A stretch of DNA of 64,000 nucleotides from Chryseobacterium antibioticum (lineage in GTDB: Bacteria; Bacteroidota; Bacteroidia; Flavobacteriales; Weeksellaceae), in the NCBI RefSeq assembly GCF_012927325.1, contig NZ_JABBGI010000008.1:62001-126000 (forward strand). The letters run 5' to 3'. The notes beneath the pieces are model-generated. The model was not told the DNA's origin. It saw nothing but the letters and a program-made list of their open reading frames with translations, and made no database searches. This document shows, in pieces, positions 28,931-38,188 of this stretch; within the stretch, counting starts at the first letter, position 1, and every line of letters starts with the position of its first letter. Both the position numbers and the translations under genes were made by a program.

Positions 28931-29572
28931 ATGAAACCCAATAAAATAGCCGTAATAGGCGGCACAGGAAAAACCGGAAACTACCTTGTTCAGGAACTTC
29001 TGAAAAAAGGATATCCCATGAAGCTGTTACTTCGAACTCCCGAAAATTTCACCCTTGAAAATCCTTTCATTGAAATTGTAAAGGGAGATGCAAGAGATTT
29101 TGAGACTGTAGACCGTTTGATTAAAGATTGCCGCGCAGTGATCAGTAAAATTGGACAGCCTGTCGGAGAGAAATCTATATTCACTGACGCTACAAAAAAT
29201 ATAATCCAGTCTATGAATTCTCATGGAATTAAGAGATATATTGCTATTACCGGCTTGAATGTGAACACCCCCTTTGATCACAAAAGTGATAAGGTAAAGG
29301 CAGCCACCGACTGGATGTACCAGAATTATCCGAAAACAACAAAAGACAAACAAGATGAGTATGAAATTCTTGTGAACAGTTCTTTGGACTGGACACTGGT
29401 CAGACTACCACTGATTATCCCGACTTCTGAGCAGTTTAGGACAGAAACCAATCTGGTAGACTGTGTAGGCGAGAAAATAAGTGCAGCAGATCTGTCGGAA
29501 TTTTTGGTTTCCCAGATTGATGATGAAACCTATATCAAGAAGAGTCCGTTTTTGTATAATGTCCCGGATTAG
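28931..29572 (+). CDS. NAD(P)-binding NmrA-like protein (atypical SDR)
   Basis: 213 residues from the ATG at 28931. This start puts the dinucleotide motif GGTGKTGNY near residue 10, as in related proteins; a frame open from 28862 would add an unlikely extension. The protein has YIAITGLNV and the late VRLPLIIP, typical of atypical SDRs that act as flavin or quinone reductases or redox sensors. No tyrosine catalytic dyad is obvious. It is preceded by a promoter and a long structured leader. Confidence 0.82.
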   Translation: MKPNKIAVIGGTGKTGNYLVQELLKKGYPMKLLLRTPENFTLENPFIEIVKGDARDFETVDRLIKDCRAVISKIGQPVGEKSIFTDATKNIIQSMNSHGIKRYIAITGLNVNTPFDHKSDKVKAATDWMYQNYPKTTKDKQDEYEILVNSSLDWTLVRLPLIIPTSEQFRTETNLVDCVGEKISAADLSEFLVSQIDDETYIKKSPFLYNVPD

Positions 29573-29596
29573 AAATCTTATAGTTTAGATCAAAAA

Positions 29597-29622
29597 AATA
29601 GAGAGCCATTTGGCTCTCTATT
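29597..29622. terminator. Bidirectional terminator between convergent genes
   Basis: Perfect 12-bp stem AATAGAGAGCCA / TGGCTCTCTATT with a two-base loop and an A run on the left, so T-rich on the minus strand (uvrA side). Confidence 0.88.
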
Positions 29623-29627
29623 GGTAT

Positions 29628-32420
29628 TTAGTTGTCAAGTTTTTCCTTGATGTATTTCGCGGTGTGTGATTTTTTATCCTTCGCCAGATCTTCCGGTGTT
29701 CCGGCAAAAACCACTTCTCCACCATATTTTCCAGCCTCAGGGCCGATGTCTATAATGTAGTCTGCGCTTTTGATAATATCCGGCTGATGTTCGATAACGA
29801 TAACGGAATGTCCAAGATCGATCAAAGCCTGCAATGATTTCAGTAACTTCTGGATATCATGGAAATGCAATCCTGTAGAAGGTTCATCAAAGATAAACAG
29901 CGTTTTGTCTGTGGTCACTCCTTTAACAAGGAATGAAGCCAGTTTCACACGCTGCGCTTCACCTCCGGAGAGGGTAGAAGAGCTCTGTCCTAACTGCAGA
30001 TAACCTAATCCTACTTCCTGAAGCGGTCTCAGTTTCGTAACGATTTTGTCTTCGTTATTATCTTTAAAGAATTCTAAAGACTCGTCAACCGTCATATGAA
30101 GAATATCGGAAATACTTTTTTCATCGAATTTCACTTCCAGAATCTCGCTTTTGAAACGGGTTCCTTTACATACTTCGCATTCCAGCTCGATATCTGCCAT
30201 GAACTGCATGGAAACATTGATCACGCCTTCCCCTTTACATTCGTCGCATCTTCCACCGTCTACGTTGAAAGAGAAATGTTTAGGTTTGTAACCCATCATT
30301 TTTGAAACTTTCTGCTTCGCAAAAAGATCTCTGATGTCGTCATATGCCTTCAGATAAGTAACCGGATTGGATCTGGATGATTTCCCGATAGGATTCTGAT
30401 CAATCAGCTCAATATTTTTAATCAGTTTCTTTGGAAATTCTACAGAGTCGTAATCTCCCTTTTTGCCACCCATTCCAAGCTGTATCTGGATATCATTGGT
30501 TAGAATTTCCTTCATCAGCGTAGACTTTCCGCTTCCGGAAACTCCCGAGATCACCGTAAGGCTTTCCAGAGGGACATCTACGTCTATATTTTTAAGATTA
30601 TTTTGTCTTGCTCCTTTGATGTGGATCCATTCCTTCGCTTTTCTTCGCTTTTTAGGAATTTCAATTTCCATTCTTCCGGTTAAGTATTTTGAGGTAAGGG
30701 TATCTGCATTTTTAAGATCATGATAATCCCCCGCAAACACCAGTTCACCTCCCAGATAACCTGCTTCCGGACCGATATCAATAATATAGTCTGCAGCTTT
30801 CATAACGTCTTCGTCATGCTCAACAACAATTACAGTATTTCCGAGATCACGGAGATTCTTTAAAACTCCGATCAGGTTTTCTGTATCTCTGGAGTGAAGA
30901 CCAATGGAAGGCTCATCCAGAATATAGATAGATCCTACCAGTGAACTTCCCAAGCTTGTTGCAAGATTGATTCTCTGACTTTCACCACCGGAAAGCGTAT
31001 TGGATGTTCTGTTGATCGTTAAATATCCTAAACCTACTTTTAATAAAAATTCAATACGGGTTTTGATTTCGTACAGTAATCTTTTGGCAACATCCTGATC
31101 ATGTTCAGAAAGCTTCAATCCATCTATTAAAGGATATAATTCATCCAGAGGAAGCTCGATCATGGACTGGATATTGTGCCCGTCTATCTTTACCCAGCTT
31201 GTTTCCTCGCGTAGTCTCAGGCCTTCGCAGGTAGAGCAGAGTGTTTTTCCTCTGTATCGGGAAAGCATAACGCGGTACTGGATTTTGTATAAGTTTTCTT
31301 CAAGCATTTTGAAGAAATTGTTGATCGAAGGGAAACTGCTTTTTCCATCACCTTTCCAAAGGAAATTTTTCTGTTCTTTGGTCAGCTGATGATAAGGTTT
31401 GTGGATAGGGAAGTCTTCTGCTTTTTTGATGAATGACTTTTTCCATTCGCTCATGGTTTCGCCTCTCCAGGAAACGACAGCATCTTCGTAAACAGATAAC
31501 GTTTTATTGGGAATAACAAGATCTTCATCTATCCCGATTACTTTTCCATAACCTTCACATGCCGGACATGCTCCGTAAGGATTGTTGAAACTGAAAAAAT
31601 GAACGTTCGGTTCAAGAAACTCCATACCGTCCAGCTCAAATTTATTGGAGAATTCTTTTACTTTTCCCGTATCTGCATTCTTCAGGGCACAGTAGCCGTG
31701 TCCTTCGTAAAATGCCATCTGAATAGAGTCTGCCAGCCTTTGAAGGAAGTTTTCATCTTCCTCATAAGAAAAACGGTCGATGACAAGATTGATAATCATT
31801 CCTTTTTCGGGAGTAAAACCGAAGCTTTCCAGATCTTCAATGCCTGCCAGGTTACCATTGATTTCAAGTCTGGTGAAACCGGCCAGCTTTAAAACTTTCA
31901 GTGCTTCTTTAAAATTATCTGCATCATATTCCAGAGGAGCTGTCAGTAAAAATGAAGTATCCTTTTTGGAAGCCTTGATAAAATCAATCACATCAGAAAC
32001 AGAATCTTTTTTTACTTCTTCCCCTGAAACCGGAGAAAATGTCTTTCCGATCCTTGCAAAAAGAAGTTTCATATAATCATAGATTTCCGTAGAAGTTCCT
32101 ACTGTAGATCGTGGATTGGAAGAAATTACTTTCTGCTGGATAGCAATAGAAGGGGCAAGTCCTTTGATATCGTCTACTTTTGGTTTTTCTAATTTACCCA
32201 AAAACTGACGGGCATAGGAACTCAAACTCTCTACATATCTTCGCTGTCCTTCTGCATAAATCGTATCGAATGCCAGGGAAGATTTTCCGCTTCCGGACAC
32301 TCCCGTGATCACGATCAGTTTATTTTTCGGGATCAGAACGTCTATATGTTTCAGATTGTTAAGATGTGCATTCTTAACGAAGATCTGTTTTTTTATATCT
32401 ATTTCTATTGTTTTAGCCAT
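29628..32420 (-). CDS. uvrA: Excinuclease ABC subunit A
   Basis: 930 residues, full length. UvrA is the damage-sensing ATPase of nucleotide excision repair and binds DNA as a dimer. It has two ABC units: Walker A GVSGSGKSS near 40 and GVSGSGKST in the second half, signatures LSGGESQR and LSGGEAQR, and zinc fingers CPACEGYG and CDECKGEG ... CEVC. No LexA-like operator is visible. It is a single-gene unit ending at the shared terminator. Confidence 0.97.
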   Translation of the reverse strand: MAKTIEIDIKKQIFVKNAHLNNLKHIDVLIPKNKLIVITGVSGSGKSSLAFDTIYAEGQRRYVESLSSYARQFLGKLEKPKVDDIKGLAPSIAIQQKVISSNPRSTVGTSTEIYDYMKLLFARIGKTFSPVSGEEVKKDSVSDVIDFIKASKKDTSFLLTAPLEYDADNFKEALKVLKLAGFTRLEINGNLAGIEDLESFGFTPEKGMIINLVIDRFSYEEDENFLQRLADSIQMAFYEGHGYCALKNADTGKVKEFSNKFELDGMEFLEPNVHFFSFNNPYGACPACEGYGKVIGIDEDLVIPNKTLSVYEDAVVSWRGETMSEWKKSFIKKAEDFPIHKPYHQLTKEQKNFLWKGDGKSSFPSINNFFKMLEENLYKIQYRVMLSRYRGKTLCSTCEGLRLREETSWVKIDGHNIQSMIELPLDELYPLIDGLKLSEHDQDVAKRLLYEIKTRIEFLLKVGLGYLTINRTSNTLSGGESQRINLATSLGSSLVGSIYILDEPSIGLHSRDTENLIGVLKNLRDLGNTVIVVEHDEDVMKAADYIIDIGPEAGYLGGELVFAGDYHDLKNADTLTSKYLTGRMEIEIPKKRRKAKEWIHIKGARQNNLKNIDVDVPLESLTVISGVSGSGKSTLMKEILTNDIQIQLGMGGKKGDYDSVEFPKKLIKNIELIDQNPIGKSSRSNPVTYLKAYDDIRDLFAKQKVSKMMGYKPKHFSFNVDGGRCDECKGEGVINVSMQFMADIELECEVCKGTRFKSEILEVKFDEKSISDILHMTVDESLEFFKDNNEDKIVTKLRPLQEVGLGYLQLGQSSSTLSGGEAQRVKLASFLVKGVTTDKTLFIFDEPSTGLHFHDIQKLLKSLQALIDLGHSVIVIEHQPDIIKSADYIIDIGPEAGKYGGEVVFAGTPEDLAKDKKSHTAKYIKEKLDN

Positions 32421-32806
32421 GTTTTATCTTTGAAAAAGATTGTTCGTATCTTAAAAAATTAAGACCCACAAAATTACGAATTTTTAGTGGAAATAATACG
32501 TTTAATATATTTACTCAACACAAATATATTATCCTGATTGAGACCTCAAAAAGAAGACTTATATATGGTGAATCGGAGCAATAATGGGTAGTGTGTGATT
32601 GTTAATTATAAGGTTATATGAGTGCCGTATTGCCATGAAGTTTTACACAAATCTATGATTTTCGTTATGTTTTCTATTTTCCTCTTGTTTTATATTTTAA
32701 AATTATTTAAAATTGTATTCATAAATATGTAATAAAGAAATGAGAAAGTTATTCAGAGATCTTGTTACACATTTAATGAGAAAAAGATAAAAAGTTACTT
32801 CCCGCA
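32421..32806 (+). other. 386-base gene-free stretch that ends in a terminator
   Basis: AT-rich DNA between the divergent uvrA and TonB receptor genes. A TATCTTTG box lies at 32425-32432 but without a properly spaced TTG. One small frame (32655-32732) would encode 25 hydrophobic residues. Nothing else is recognised. Confidence 0.5.
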
Positions 32807-32842
32807 AAAGATGCAGTATGAGCCATACTGCATCTTTTTTTT
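32807..32842 (+). terminator. Strong orphan terminator on the plus strand
   Basis: Perfect GATGCAGTATG / CATACTGCATC stem, loop AGC, then eight T. It lies upstream of the TonB receptor promoter and no plus-strand gene precedes it. Confidence 0.88.
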
Positions 32843-32856
32843 ATGATAACTATCAT

Positions 32857-32887
32857 TTGCCTGTCTTCGGGAACTCCCTTACTTTTG
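32857..32887 (+). promoter_or_regulatory. Bacteroidetes-type promoter of the TonB receptor gene
   Basis: TTG at 32857-32859, 20-base spacer, TACTTTTG at 32880-32887. The ATG at 32933 lies 45 bases downstream. Confidence 0.7.
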
Positions 32888-32932
32888 AAGCCATTATTAA
32901 AGAAACTGATTAAGAACAAAACTAGGACTACT

Positions 32933-34744
32933 ATGATCAAGAAGATTGGAAGCATATTTTTATTGGGATCAATGCTCTGCGCTTATGCACAGGAAAAGAC
33001 AACAGATATTGAAAGCATTGAATTTCAGGGAAAATTTATCTCTACCCCTTATAAGAGTGCCAATCAGAATATTACAGTGATTACCAAAGAAGATATCGCA
33101 AACTCCCCTGCAAAAAGCATTGACGAGGTTCTTCAGCAGGTTCCGGGAATGGATGTCAGAAGGAGAGGGGCCAATGGGGTGCAGAGTGATATAGGTTTCA
33201 GAGGAAGTTCTTTTGAACAGGTATTGCTGCTTCTGAACGGAATCAGAATGAATGACTCTCAAACGGGACACAATTCTATGAATGTCCCAGTAGATATGGA
33301 TGATGTGGAGAGGATAGAGATCATCAAAGGTCCGGCCGCCAGAAGATTTGGGCAGAATGCCTATGCAGGAGTCATCAATATTATTACAAAAACGACACCC
33401 GGGAAACGGGTAAAAATAAGTGCTGAAGGCGGAGATTATGAAACGTATGGATTTGGCTTCAATGCACAGTTGGGAAATGAGAAATTCTCTAATGCTCTTC
33501 AGGCTAATTCAGCTTCATCACAAGGGTATATGTACAATACGGACTATGAGATCCGAAATGTTTTCTACCAGAGCAAACTGAATATTAAAAACGGGGATCT
33601 TAAGCTGCAGGCCGGTTTTTCTGAAAAGAAATTCGGAGCCAATGGCTTTTATGCGTCTAAAGATGCAAAGGAACAATATGAGGAAACGCAGGCTTCTATT
33701 GTAAGTCTGGCACATCAGCAGACCTTTGGGGCTCTAAAACTGAGTTCTAATGTATACTGGAGAAGAGGTGAAGATATGTATGTTTATACAAGAGGCAATC
33801 CTGGTTTTTATAGAAATATGCATATCGGGAATAATGTAGGGGGAGAAGTGAATTCCAGCTATCAGTGGGGATTAGGGACTACAGGTGTAGGTGTGGAGCT
33901 GAGAAAGGAATTTCTGGCGAGTAATAATTTAGGCGAGCGAAATCGTTTTGTTTCGCAGGTTTTCTTTGAGCATCATTTTTCATTATTAGATAAAAAACTG
34001 AACATCAGTCCGGGCATTTCATGGGCCAATTATTCCAAGGAAGGAAATTTTTTCTACCCGGGTTTAGATGTTGGATATAATTTCAATCAGAATAATAAGA
34101 TCTACGGAAATATTGCGAGAGTCCATAGGGTTCCGACATTTACAGATCTTTATTACGTAAGCAAAACGGAGCAGGGAAATCCTGATCTTCTTCCTGAAAA
34201 TGCGGTTTCTTCGGAAGTGGGCTATCAGTACCAAGACAGCAGAATTCTGGCAAAAGTGAGCGGGTTTATGAGAAACTCAAACAATTCTATAGACTGGGTT
34301 AAAAAAAGCCTCACTGATCCGGTGTGGTATGCTCAGAATGTAGGAAAAATCGACACAAAAGGTATTGAAGTAGAATTGAGTCACAGAGCTTTTGACTGGT
34401 TGAAATACACCGCCGGATATACCTATCTGGACAGTAAAATGAAAGCGTCTAATGAATTTGTTTCGAGGTATATTCTAGACAATCTGAAGCATCAGGTGGT
34501 TGCAAAGCTGGAAACCAGATTCCTGAAATATTTCACGAATGAATTAGTATACAGATATAATGAAAGAATGAATCTGGGAACGTATAATCTTCTTGATGAG
34601 AAACTGAGTTTTGTTAAAAAAGACTTCTCTGTATATGTGCTGATTAATAATCTGACCAATACAAAATATACGGAAGCTTTTGGGGTTGAAATGCCTCAAA
34701 GATGGTTCCATTTAGGTTTCTCGTATACGATCAATATTAAGTAA
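32933..34744 (+). CDS. TonB-dependent outer-membrane receptor
   Basis: 603 residues from the ATG at 32933; the frame is open further upstream, but this start gives a clean signal peptide (MIKKIGSIFLLGSMLCAYAQ) and lies behind a good promoter. A plug domain (about 40-160: ITKEDI ... VPGMDVRRRG ... NGVINIITK-like) is followed by a 22-strand-type barrel ending in an aromatic residue region (RWFHLGFSYTINIK). It imports an unknown ligand such as a siderophore or cobalamin. The gene after it is a DUF2490 outer-membrane protein. Confidence 0.88.
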   Translation: MIKKIGSIFLLGSMLCAYAQEKTTDIESIEFQGKFISTPYKSANQNITVITKEDIANSPAKSIDEVLQQVPGMDVRRRGANGVQSDIGFRGSSFEQVLLLLNGIRMNDSQTGHNSMNVPVDMDDVERIEIIKGPAARRFGQNAYAGVINIITKTTPGKRVKISAEGGDYETYGFGFNAQLGNEKFSNALQANSASSQGYMYNTDYEIRNVFYQSKLNIKNGDLKLQAGFSEKKFGANGFYASKDAKEQYEETQASIVSLAHQQTFGALKLSSNVYWRRGEDMYVYTRGNPGFYRNMHIGNNVGGEVNSSYQWGLGTTGVGVELRKEFLASNNLGERNRFVSQVFFEHHFSLLDKKLNISPGISWANYSKEGNFFYPGLDVGYNFNQNNKIYGNIARVHRVPTFTDLYYVSKTEQGNPDLLPENAVSSEVGYQYQDSRILAKVSGFMRNSNNSIDWVKKSLTDPVWYAQNVGKIDTKGIEVELSHRAFDWLKYTAGYTYLDSKMKASNEFVSRYILDNLKHQVVAKLETRFLKYFTNELVYRYNERMNLGTYNLLDEKLSFVKKDFSVYVLINNLTNTKYTEAFGVEMPQRWFHLGFSYTINIK

Positions 34745-34815
34745 ATGTTAATTCGAAATGAATGAAAGTTAATATTAACAAATTGTTAAATAATTTATTT
34801 TTGCAAAAATTTTTT

Positions 34816-35532
34816 ATGAAACTTTTTTTAAGTCTGAGTTTACTTTTGAGTATGACCTTTTTAAAAGCACAGGAACATATTTCCAGCTTCAATGCAGTGA
34901 CTCTAACCTATAAGTTTCATCCGAAATTTTTCCTTTACGCAGAAGGACAGCTTAGAGGTAACGAAGATTATACCTACCCGGATTATTACGAGATCAAAGG
35001 GGGAGTGGGATACAATCTTACCAAGAATCACAAACCTTTCGTAGGTCTTGGCAGATATGTGAATTATAAAGAACACAGTTTGAGCAGAGAAGAATTCAGG
35101 GTATGGCTTCAGGACGTGATCGATTTGAAAAAAGGAATCGTGAAGTTTGAAAACCGTTTCCGTGCAGAGAAAAGCTGGTTCTACGAGCCCGCTACGGATA
35201 AAAGCTCGCAAAGAATGCGTTACAGATACCGTCTGAACATAAGTGTTCCCCTGAATGCAAAAACCGTTAAGAAAGGGACTGTTTTCGCGAATGCCTATGA
35301 CGAAATCTTCCTGGTAAGTCCTATGAAGCCTACTTTCGCACGAAATAGAGTATACGGTGGTTTCGGTTATCAGATTGATGACCATTTCGGAATCCTGACG
35401 GGTTATCTTTGGCAGCGTGAATTTGAAGCGAAAGGTAATAAAAACCTTCACTTTATCTATCTGGCCCTAAACATCAACATTGACGGCACAGATCATCCAA
35501 CGAAAACGTATGATTTCCCAGGAGCGGATTAA
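34816..35532 (+). CDS. DUF2490 domain protein, predicted outer-membrane beta-barrel
   Basis: 238 residues from the ATG at 34816, which begins an excellent signal peptide (MKLFLSLSLLLSMTFLKAQ); an upstream ATG at 34762 would put 18 extra residues before it. A TATTTTTG box at 34796-34803 supports the later start. The rest shows alternating hydrophobic strands with Tyr/Arg-rich segments, as in DUF2490 proteins. Function unknown. It converges with the HD-domain gene, their stops overlapping by four bases. Confidence 0.82.
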   Translation: MKLFLSLSLLLSMTFLKAQEHISSFNAVTLTYKFHPKFFLYAEGQLRGNEDYTYPDYYEIKGGVGYNLTKNHKPFVGLGRYVNYKEHSLSREEFRVWLQDVIDLKKGIVKFENRFRAEKSWFYEPATDKSSQRMRYRYRLNISVPLNAKTVKKGTVFANAYDEIFLVSPMKPTFARNRVYGGFGYQIDDHFGILTGYLWQREFEAKGNKNLHFIYLALNINIDGTDHPTKTYDFPGAD

Positions 35533-35975
35533 TATTTCTCTATCAGATAATGGTAGGCTTTTAAATATTTGTTGAACCTTTTGATGTCTTTAGGAGTAAG
35601 TTCGCGGTTTACCCTTCTTAGATCCATATTGTCACGGAGATCGTTAAGTTTTACAGCAACAGCCAGAGGAGACCTTTCTGTTCTTTTAATGAATTCATCG
35701 TAATCTTCCTCAGGGTCAAATTTGGTCAGGCAGCTTACAGCAAAAATAATGTATTCGGGAAAGCCTTCAGCTCTTAAATACTCGAGGCTAAATTCTGTCG
35801 GATGATCTTCCACCACGTCATGCAGTACGCCTACAATCTTTTCATCCAGTGTCTTACCGTATCCCATGACACGCATCACGTGAGCAATGTACGGAGCATG
35901 ATATTTGTCGGTTTGTCCTTTGTGTGCCTTATCGGCTATTTTGATGGCTCTATTGAGCATTTCTTCTTTTGTCAT
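35529..35975 (-). CDS. HD-domain phosphohydrolase
   Basis: 148 residues. Metal-binding HD motifs: an upstream His in YIAHVMRV and HDVVEDH (LHDVVEDHPTEFS). It resembles the HD domain of RelA/SpoT-type (p)ppGpp hydrolases but lacks any synthetase domain, so it could be a small ppGpp or nucleotide hydrolase. This is inference from family resemblance. Its stop overlaps the stop of the convergent DUF2490 gene. Confidence 0.82.
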   Translation of the reverse strand: MTKEEMLNRAIKIADKAHKGQTDKYHAPYIAHVMRVMGYGKTLDEKIVGVLHDVVEDHPTEFSLEYLRAEGFPEYIIFAVSCLTKFDPEEDYDEFIKRTERSPLAVAVKLNDLRDNMDLRRVNRELTPKDIKRFNKYLKAYHYLIEKY

Positions 35976-36054
35976 TTCAAATAGAAAATAGAATACAAAA
36001 ATAAAAAATGCCTTAAAAAATAAGACATTTTTATTGAGATTATTTTAGATATTA

Positions 36055-36390
36055 TTAAAGATCGGTTTCATCCTCTACAGAAGCCCCTGACGCATTGTTT
36101 TTTACAGATTCTATGCCGTTGTCCATCCCGTTTTCGGATTCGTACATCTGGCTGGTTCCTATAATCTGCCCATTTCCGGCTTTTAAATTGAAATAGCAGC
36201 GATTGTCTTTTGCTGTATTTCTTTCAAATTTCGAATCATCCTGCGAATTGGTTCGTACAGATTCTATTCCGTTTTCACAGGAAGATTTTGAACCATATCC
36301 CTGGCTTGTTAAAATCACTTGTCCGTTTCCTGCTTTGAGATTGAATTGAAATTCTTCGTTGGCTCTTTTAGAAATAATAAATTTTCCCAT
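36055..36390 (-). CDS. YegP family protein (two DUF1508 repeats)
   Basis: 111 residues made of two similar 50-residue units, each with FNLKAGNGQ and an ENGIESV or DNGIESV loop. This matches DUF1508/YegP proteins, whose function is unknown. The C-terminal tail is acidic. Soluble, no signal. Confidence 0.88.
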   Translation of the reverse strand: MGKFIISKRANEEFQFNLKAGNGQVILTSQGYGSKSSCENGIESVRTNSQDDSKFERNTAKDNRCYFNLKAGNGQIIGTSQMYESENGMDNGIESVKNNASGASVEDETDL

Positions 36391-36429
36391 AGTAATTAAT
36401 GTTTGTGGATTGATTTGTTTGTTTTTTTG

Positions 36430-36750
36430 TTATTTGGAAGGCGTTGCCTTTTTTGGATCTGTGGCTGTTTTTTCCGGAGCAGCGGTGTTGAGTATTCTGT
36501 ATTTTGAATAATCTTTCTTTGCTTCTTTTAAGGCCATATAGGCTGAAGTATCCTTTGGCATTACGGTCAATATTTTATATTGTTCCTTCTGATCTGTAGG
36601 GATGTTGGCTGGTATTTCTTTTTTTAAATCTTTCAGGGGGCTCATTTTTGTGGTATCCATCTTTGGCAGAACCAGTTTTTTATCTCTTTTCTGCTGCGCG
36701 AAAACGGTTGTACACAATAATATCAGTGAGCATGATAATAATGACTTCAT
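36430..36750 (-). CDS. Small secreted protein of unknown function
   Basis: 106 residues. A signal peptide (MKSLLSCSLILLCTTVFAQ) is followed by a Lys/Pro/Thr-rich low-complexity segment containing repeated PKMDTTKM and KKDYSKYRIL units. I do not recognise the family. It lies 40 bases upstream of YegP on the same strand, so they may be co-transcribed. Confidence 0.6.
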   Translation of the reverse strand: MKSLLSCSLILLCTTVFAQQKRDKKLVLPKMDTTKMSPLKDLKKEIPANIPTDQKEQYKILTVMPKDTSAYMALKEAKKDYSKYRILNTAAPEKTATDPKKATPSK

Positions 36751-36861
36751 TTCTAGTTTTTATTTAGGGTTATGATTGAGTGAAATTCCATTCAGGATTT
36801 TTAAACACTTTGTATTCATCTTTATTAATTAAAAGTAACAAAAAAATAAAAAACAGCAAAA

Positions 36862-36898
36862 AAAAGCTGCGCGAAGTCGAAGACTTCGCGCAGCTTTT
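36862..36898. terminator. 17-bp terminator-like hairpin between divergent genes
   Basis: Perfect stem AAAAGCTGCGCGAAGTC / GACTTCGCGCAGCTTTT, loop GAA. The T run is longer on the minus strand. No gene pointing toward it exists on either side, so its use is unclear. Confidence 0.7.
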
Positions 36899-37057
36899 CC
36901 AATCTGGTCAACCCAATGAATGCTTGATATTTATAAAAATTTCAGCTTTGAAAAATAATAAGTATTTAAATTTCTATAGAAATAAAGTACTTTTATAGAG
37001 CCTGTTTAATCAGGTTTTAATGATTATTCTTTATAAAGTTTTAACTAAAAAAAATAG

Positions 37058-37912
37058 ATGTTGCTGAATATGGAAATTAAGAATTTAGAAGGTGTCACAA
37101 TAGAAGAACTGGTTACTGTTTTCAATCTGTCATTTTCCGATTATATAGTGCCTTTTCAATTGACTTTGGAGCAGTTGAAATTTAAAATTGAGGCAGAGGA
37201 TATCAAACCTGATTTATCTCTGGGTGTTTTTGATGCTGGTAGGATCGTGGCCTTTATGCTACATGGTCTAAGGGTTGATGATTCGGGGTCAACAGTATAT
37301 AATGCCGGGACGGGAGTCATACCGGACTACAGAGGTCAGGGCCTGGTCGGTAAAATGTATGAAAAACTGATTCCTCAACTAAAAGCTCTTCATGTCAGGA
37401 AAATGGTTCTTGAAGTGATACAGGAGAACCAACCTGCTGTTAGGGCATATGAGAAGATGGGATATACTGTTTCCCGAAAACTGGATTGTTTTTCTGGTAC
37501 GCTTGATATTTTGAAAGACAACAAAGAGGTTGTTATAAAGCAAACCTCCGAATTGAAGTGGAATGAATTTATTGCTTCCTGGGAAATACAGCCTACCTGG
37601 CAAAATGCGGTTCAGACATTAGAAAACATCAAAGACCTTTGTAGCATTGCCATAGCTTATAAGCATAATGTACAGGTGGGATATGTGATATTCAATGCAG
37701 TTTCAGGAAAGATTCATCAGTTTGCAGTATCTCCTGATTGCCAGAATATGGGAATTGGAAGCAGTTTATTTTCATATATCAATGATACGGTCAAAGGTCG
37801 TGATGTGTATGTTTATAATGTAGATAATCGCTCCGTTCCCACTGTTTGCTTCCTGAAAAAAATCGGACTTTCTAAAAAGGTCGTACAGTTTGAAATGATC
37901 AGAGAAGTTTAA
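37058..37912 (+). CDS. Tandem GNAT acetyltransferase
   Basis: 284 residues with two GNAT units. The N-terminal one contains VIPDYRGQGLVGKMYEKL (about 90-110), the C-terminal one FAVSPDCQNMGIGSSLFSYI. Such double-domain proteins occur as regulators or antibiotic-modifying enzymes; the target is unknown. The start could also be the ATG at 37070 (MEIKNLEG). The DNA upstream contains an orphan hairpin. Confidence 0.82.
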   Translation: MLLNMEIKNLEGVTIEELVTVFNLSFSDYIVPFQLTLEQLKFKIEAEDIKPDLSLGVFDAGRIVAFMLHGLRVDDSGSTVYNAGTGVIPDYRGQGLVGKMYEKLIPQLKALHVRKMVLEVIQENQPAVRAYEKMGYTVSRKLDCFSGTLDILKDNKEVVIKQTSELKWNEFIASWEIQPTWQNAVQTLENIKDLCSIAIAYKHNVQVGYVIFNAVSGKIHQFAVSPDCQNMGIGSSLFSYINDTVKGRDVYVYNVDNRSVPTVCFLKKIGLSKKVVQFEMIREV

Positions 37913-37925
37913 AGCATAACATAAA

Positions 37926-37951
37926 AAAGCGTCTCAAAAATGAGACGCTTT
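37926..37951. terminator. Terminator downstream of the tandem GNAT
   Basis: 11-bp stem AAAGCGTCTCA / TGAGACGCTTT, loop AAAA. It also lies just past the acyl-CoA dehydrogenase relic, as the later hairpin at 38672 does for the intact gene. Confidence 0.8.
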
Positions 37952-37975
37952 AAATCAAATTTATTTATAAAAAGA

Positions 37976-38056
37976 CTAATAAGCTCCTTTAGCAATATAA
38001 TGTGCTATTACGTTTTCAGTTAAAACTACTACATTGGGGTGATTAGTATACTTCGT
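37976..38056 (-). pseudogene. Relic of a second acyl-CoA dehydrogenase (last 26 codons)
   Basis: On the minus strand the frame ends in a TAG at 37976-37978. Its last 26 codons match the C terminus of the intact dehydrogenase (38721-40502) at 21 of 26 residues without gaps, both ending in YIAKGxY. Weak similarity continues a few codons upstream to about 38080; the rest of the gene is missing. Two similar terminators and two such ends imply a tandem duplication, then loss of most of one copy. Confidence 0.85.
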
Positions 38057-38188
38057 GCAGGGTTTCAATAAACAAAAAAACATATTGAGTTGTTTCAGTT
38101 TTTGATAACTGATATGTTTGGGTGATTCTTTTTTTAGAGGACAGATTTTTAGTTATACTAAATAAAAATAAAAAGTAGTTGGGAATCT

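Noticed and set aside
36780..36998. Frame of 72 codons overlapping the hairpin in the divergent gap
   Set aside because: The 17-bp palindrome lies inside it, it has no family resemblance, and its low-complexity Lys/Asn composition reflects AT-rich DNA.
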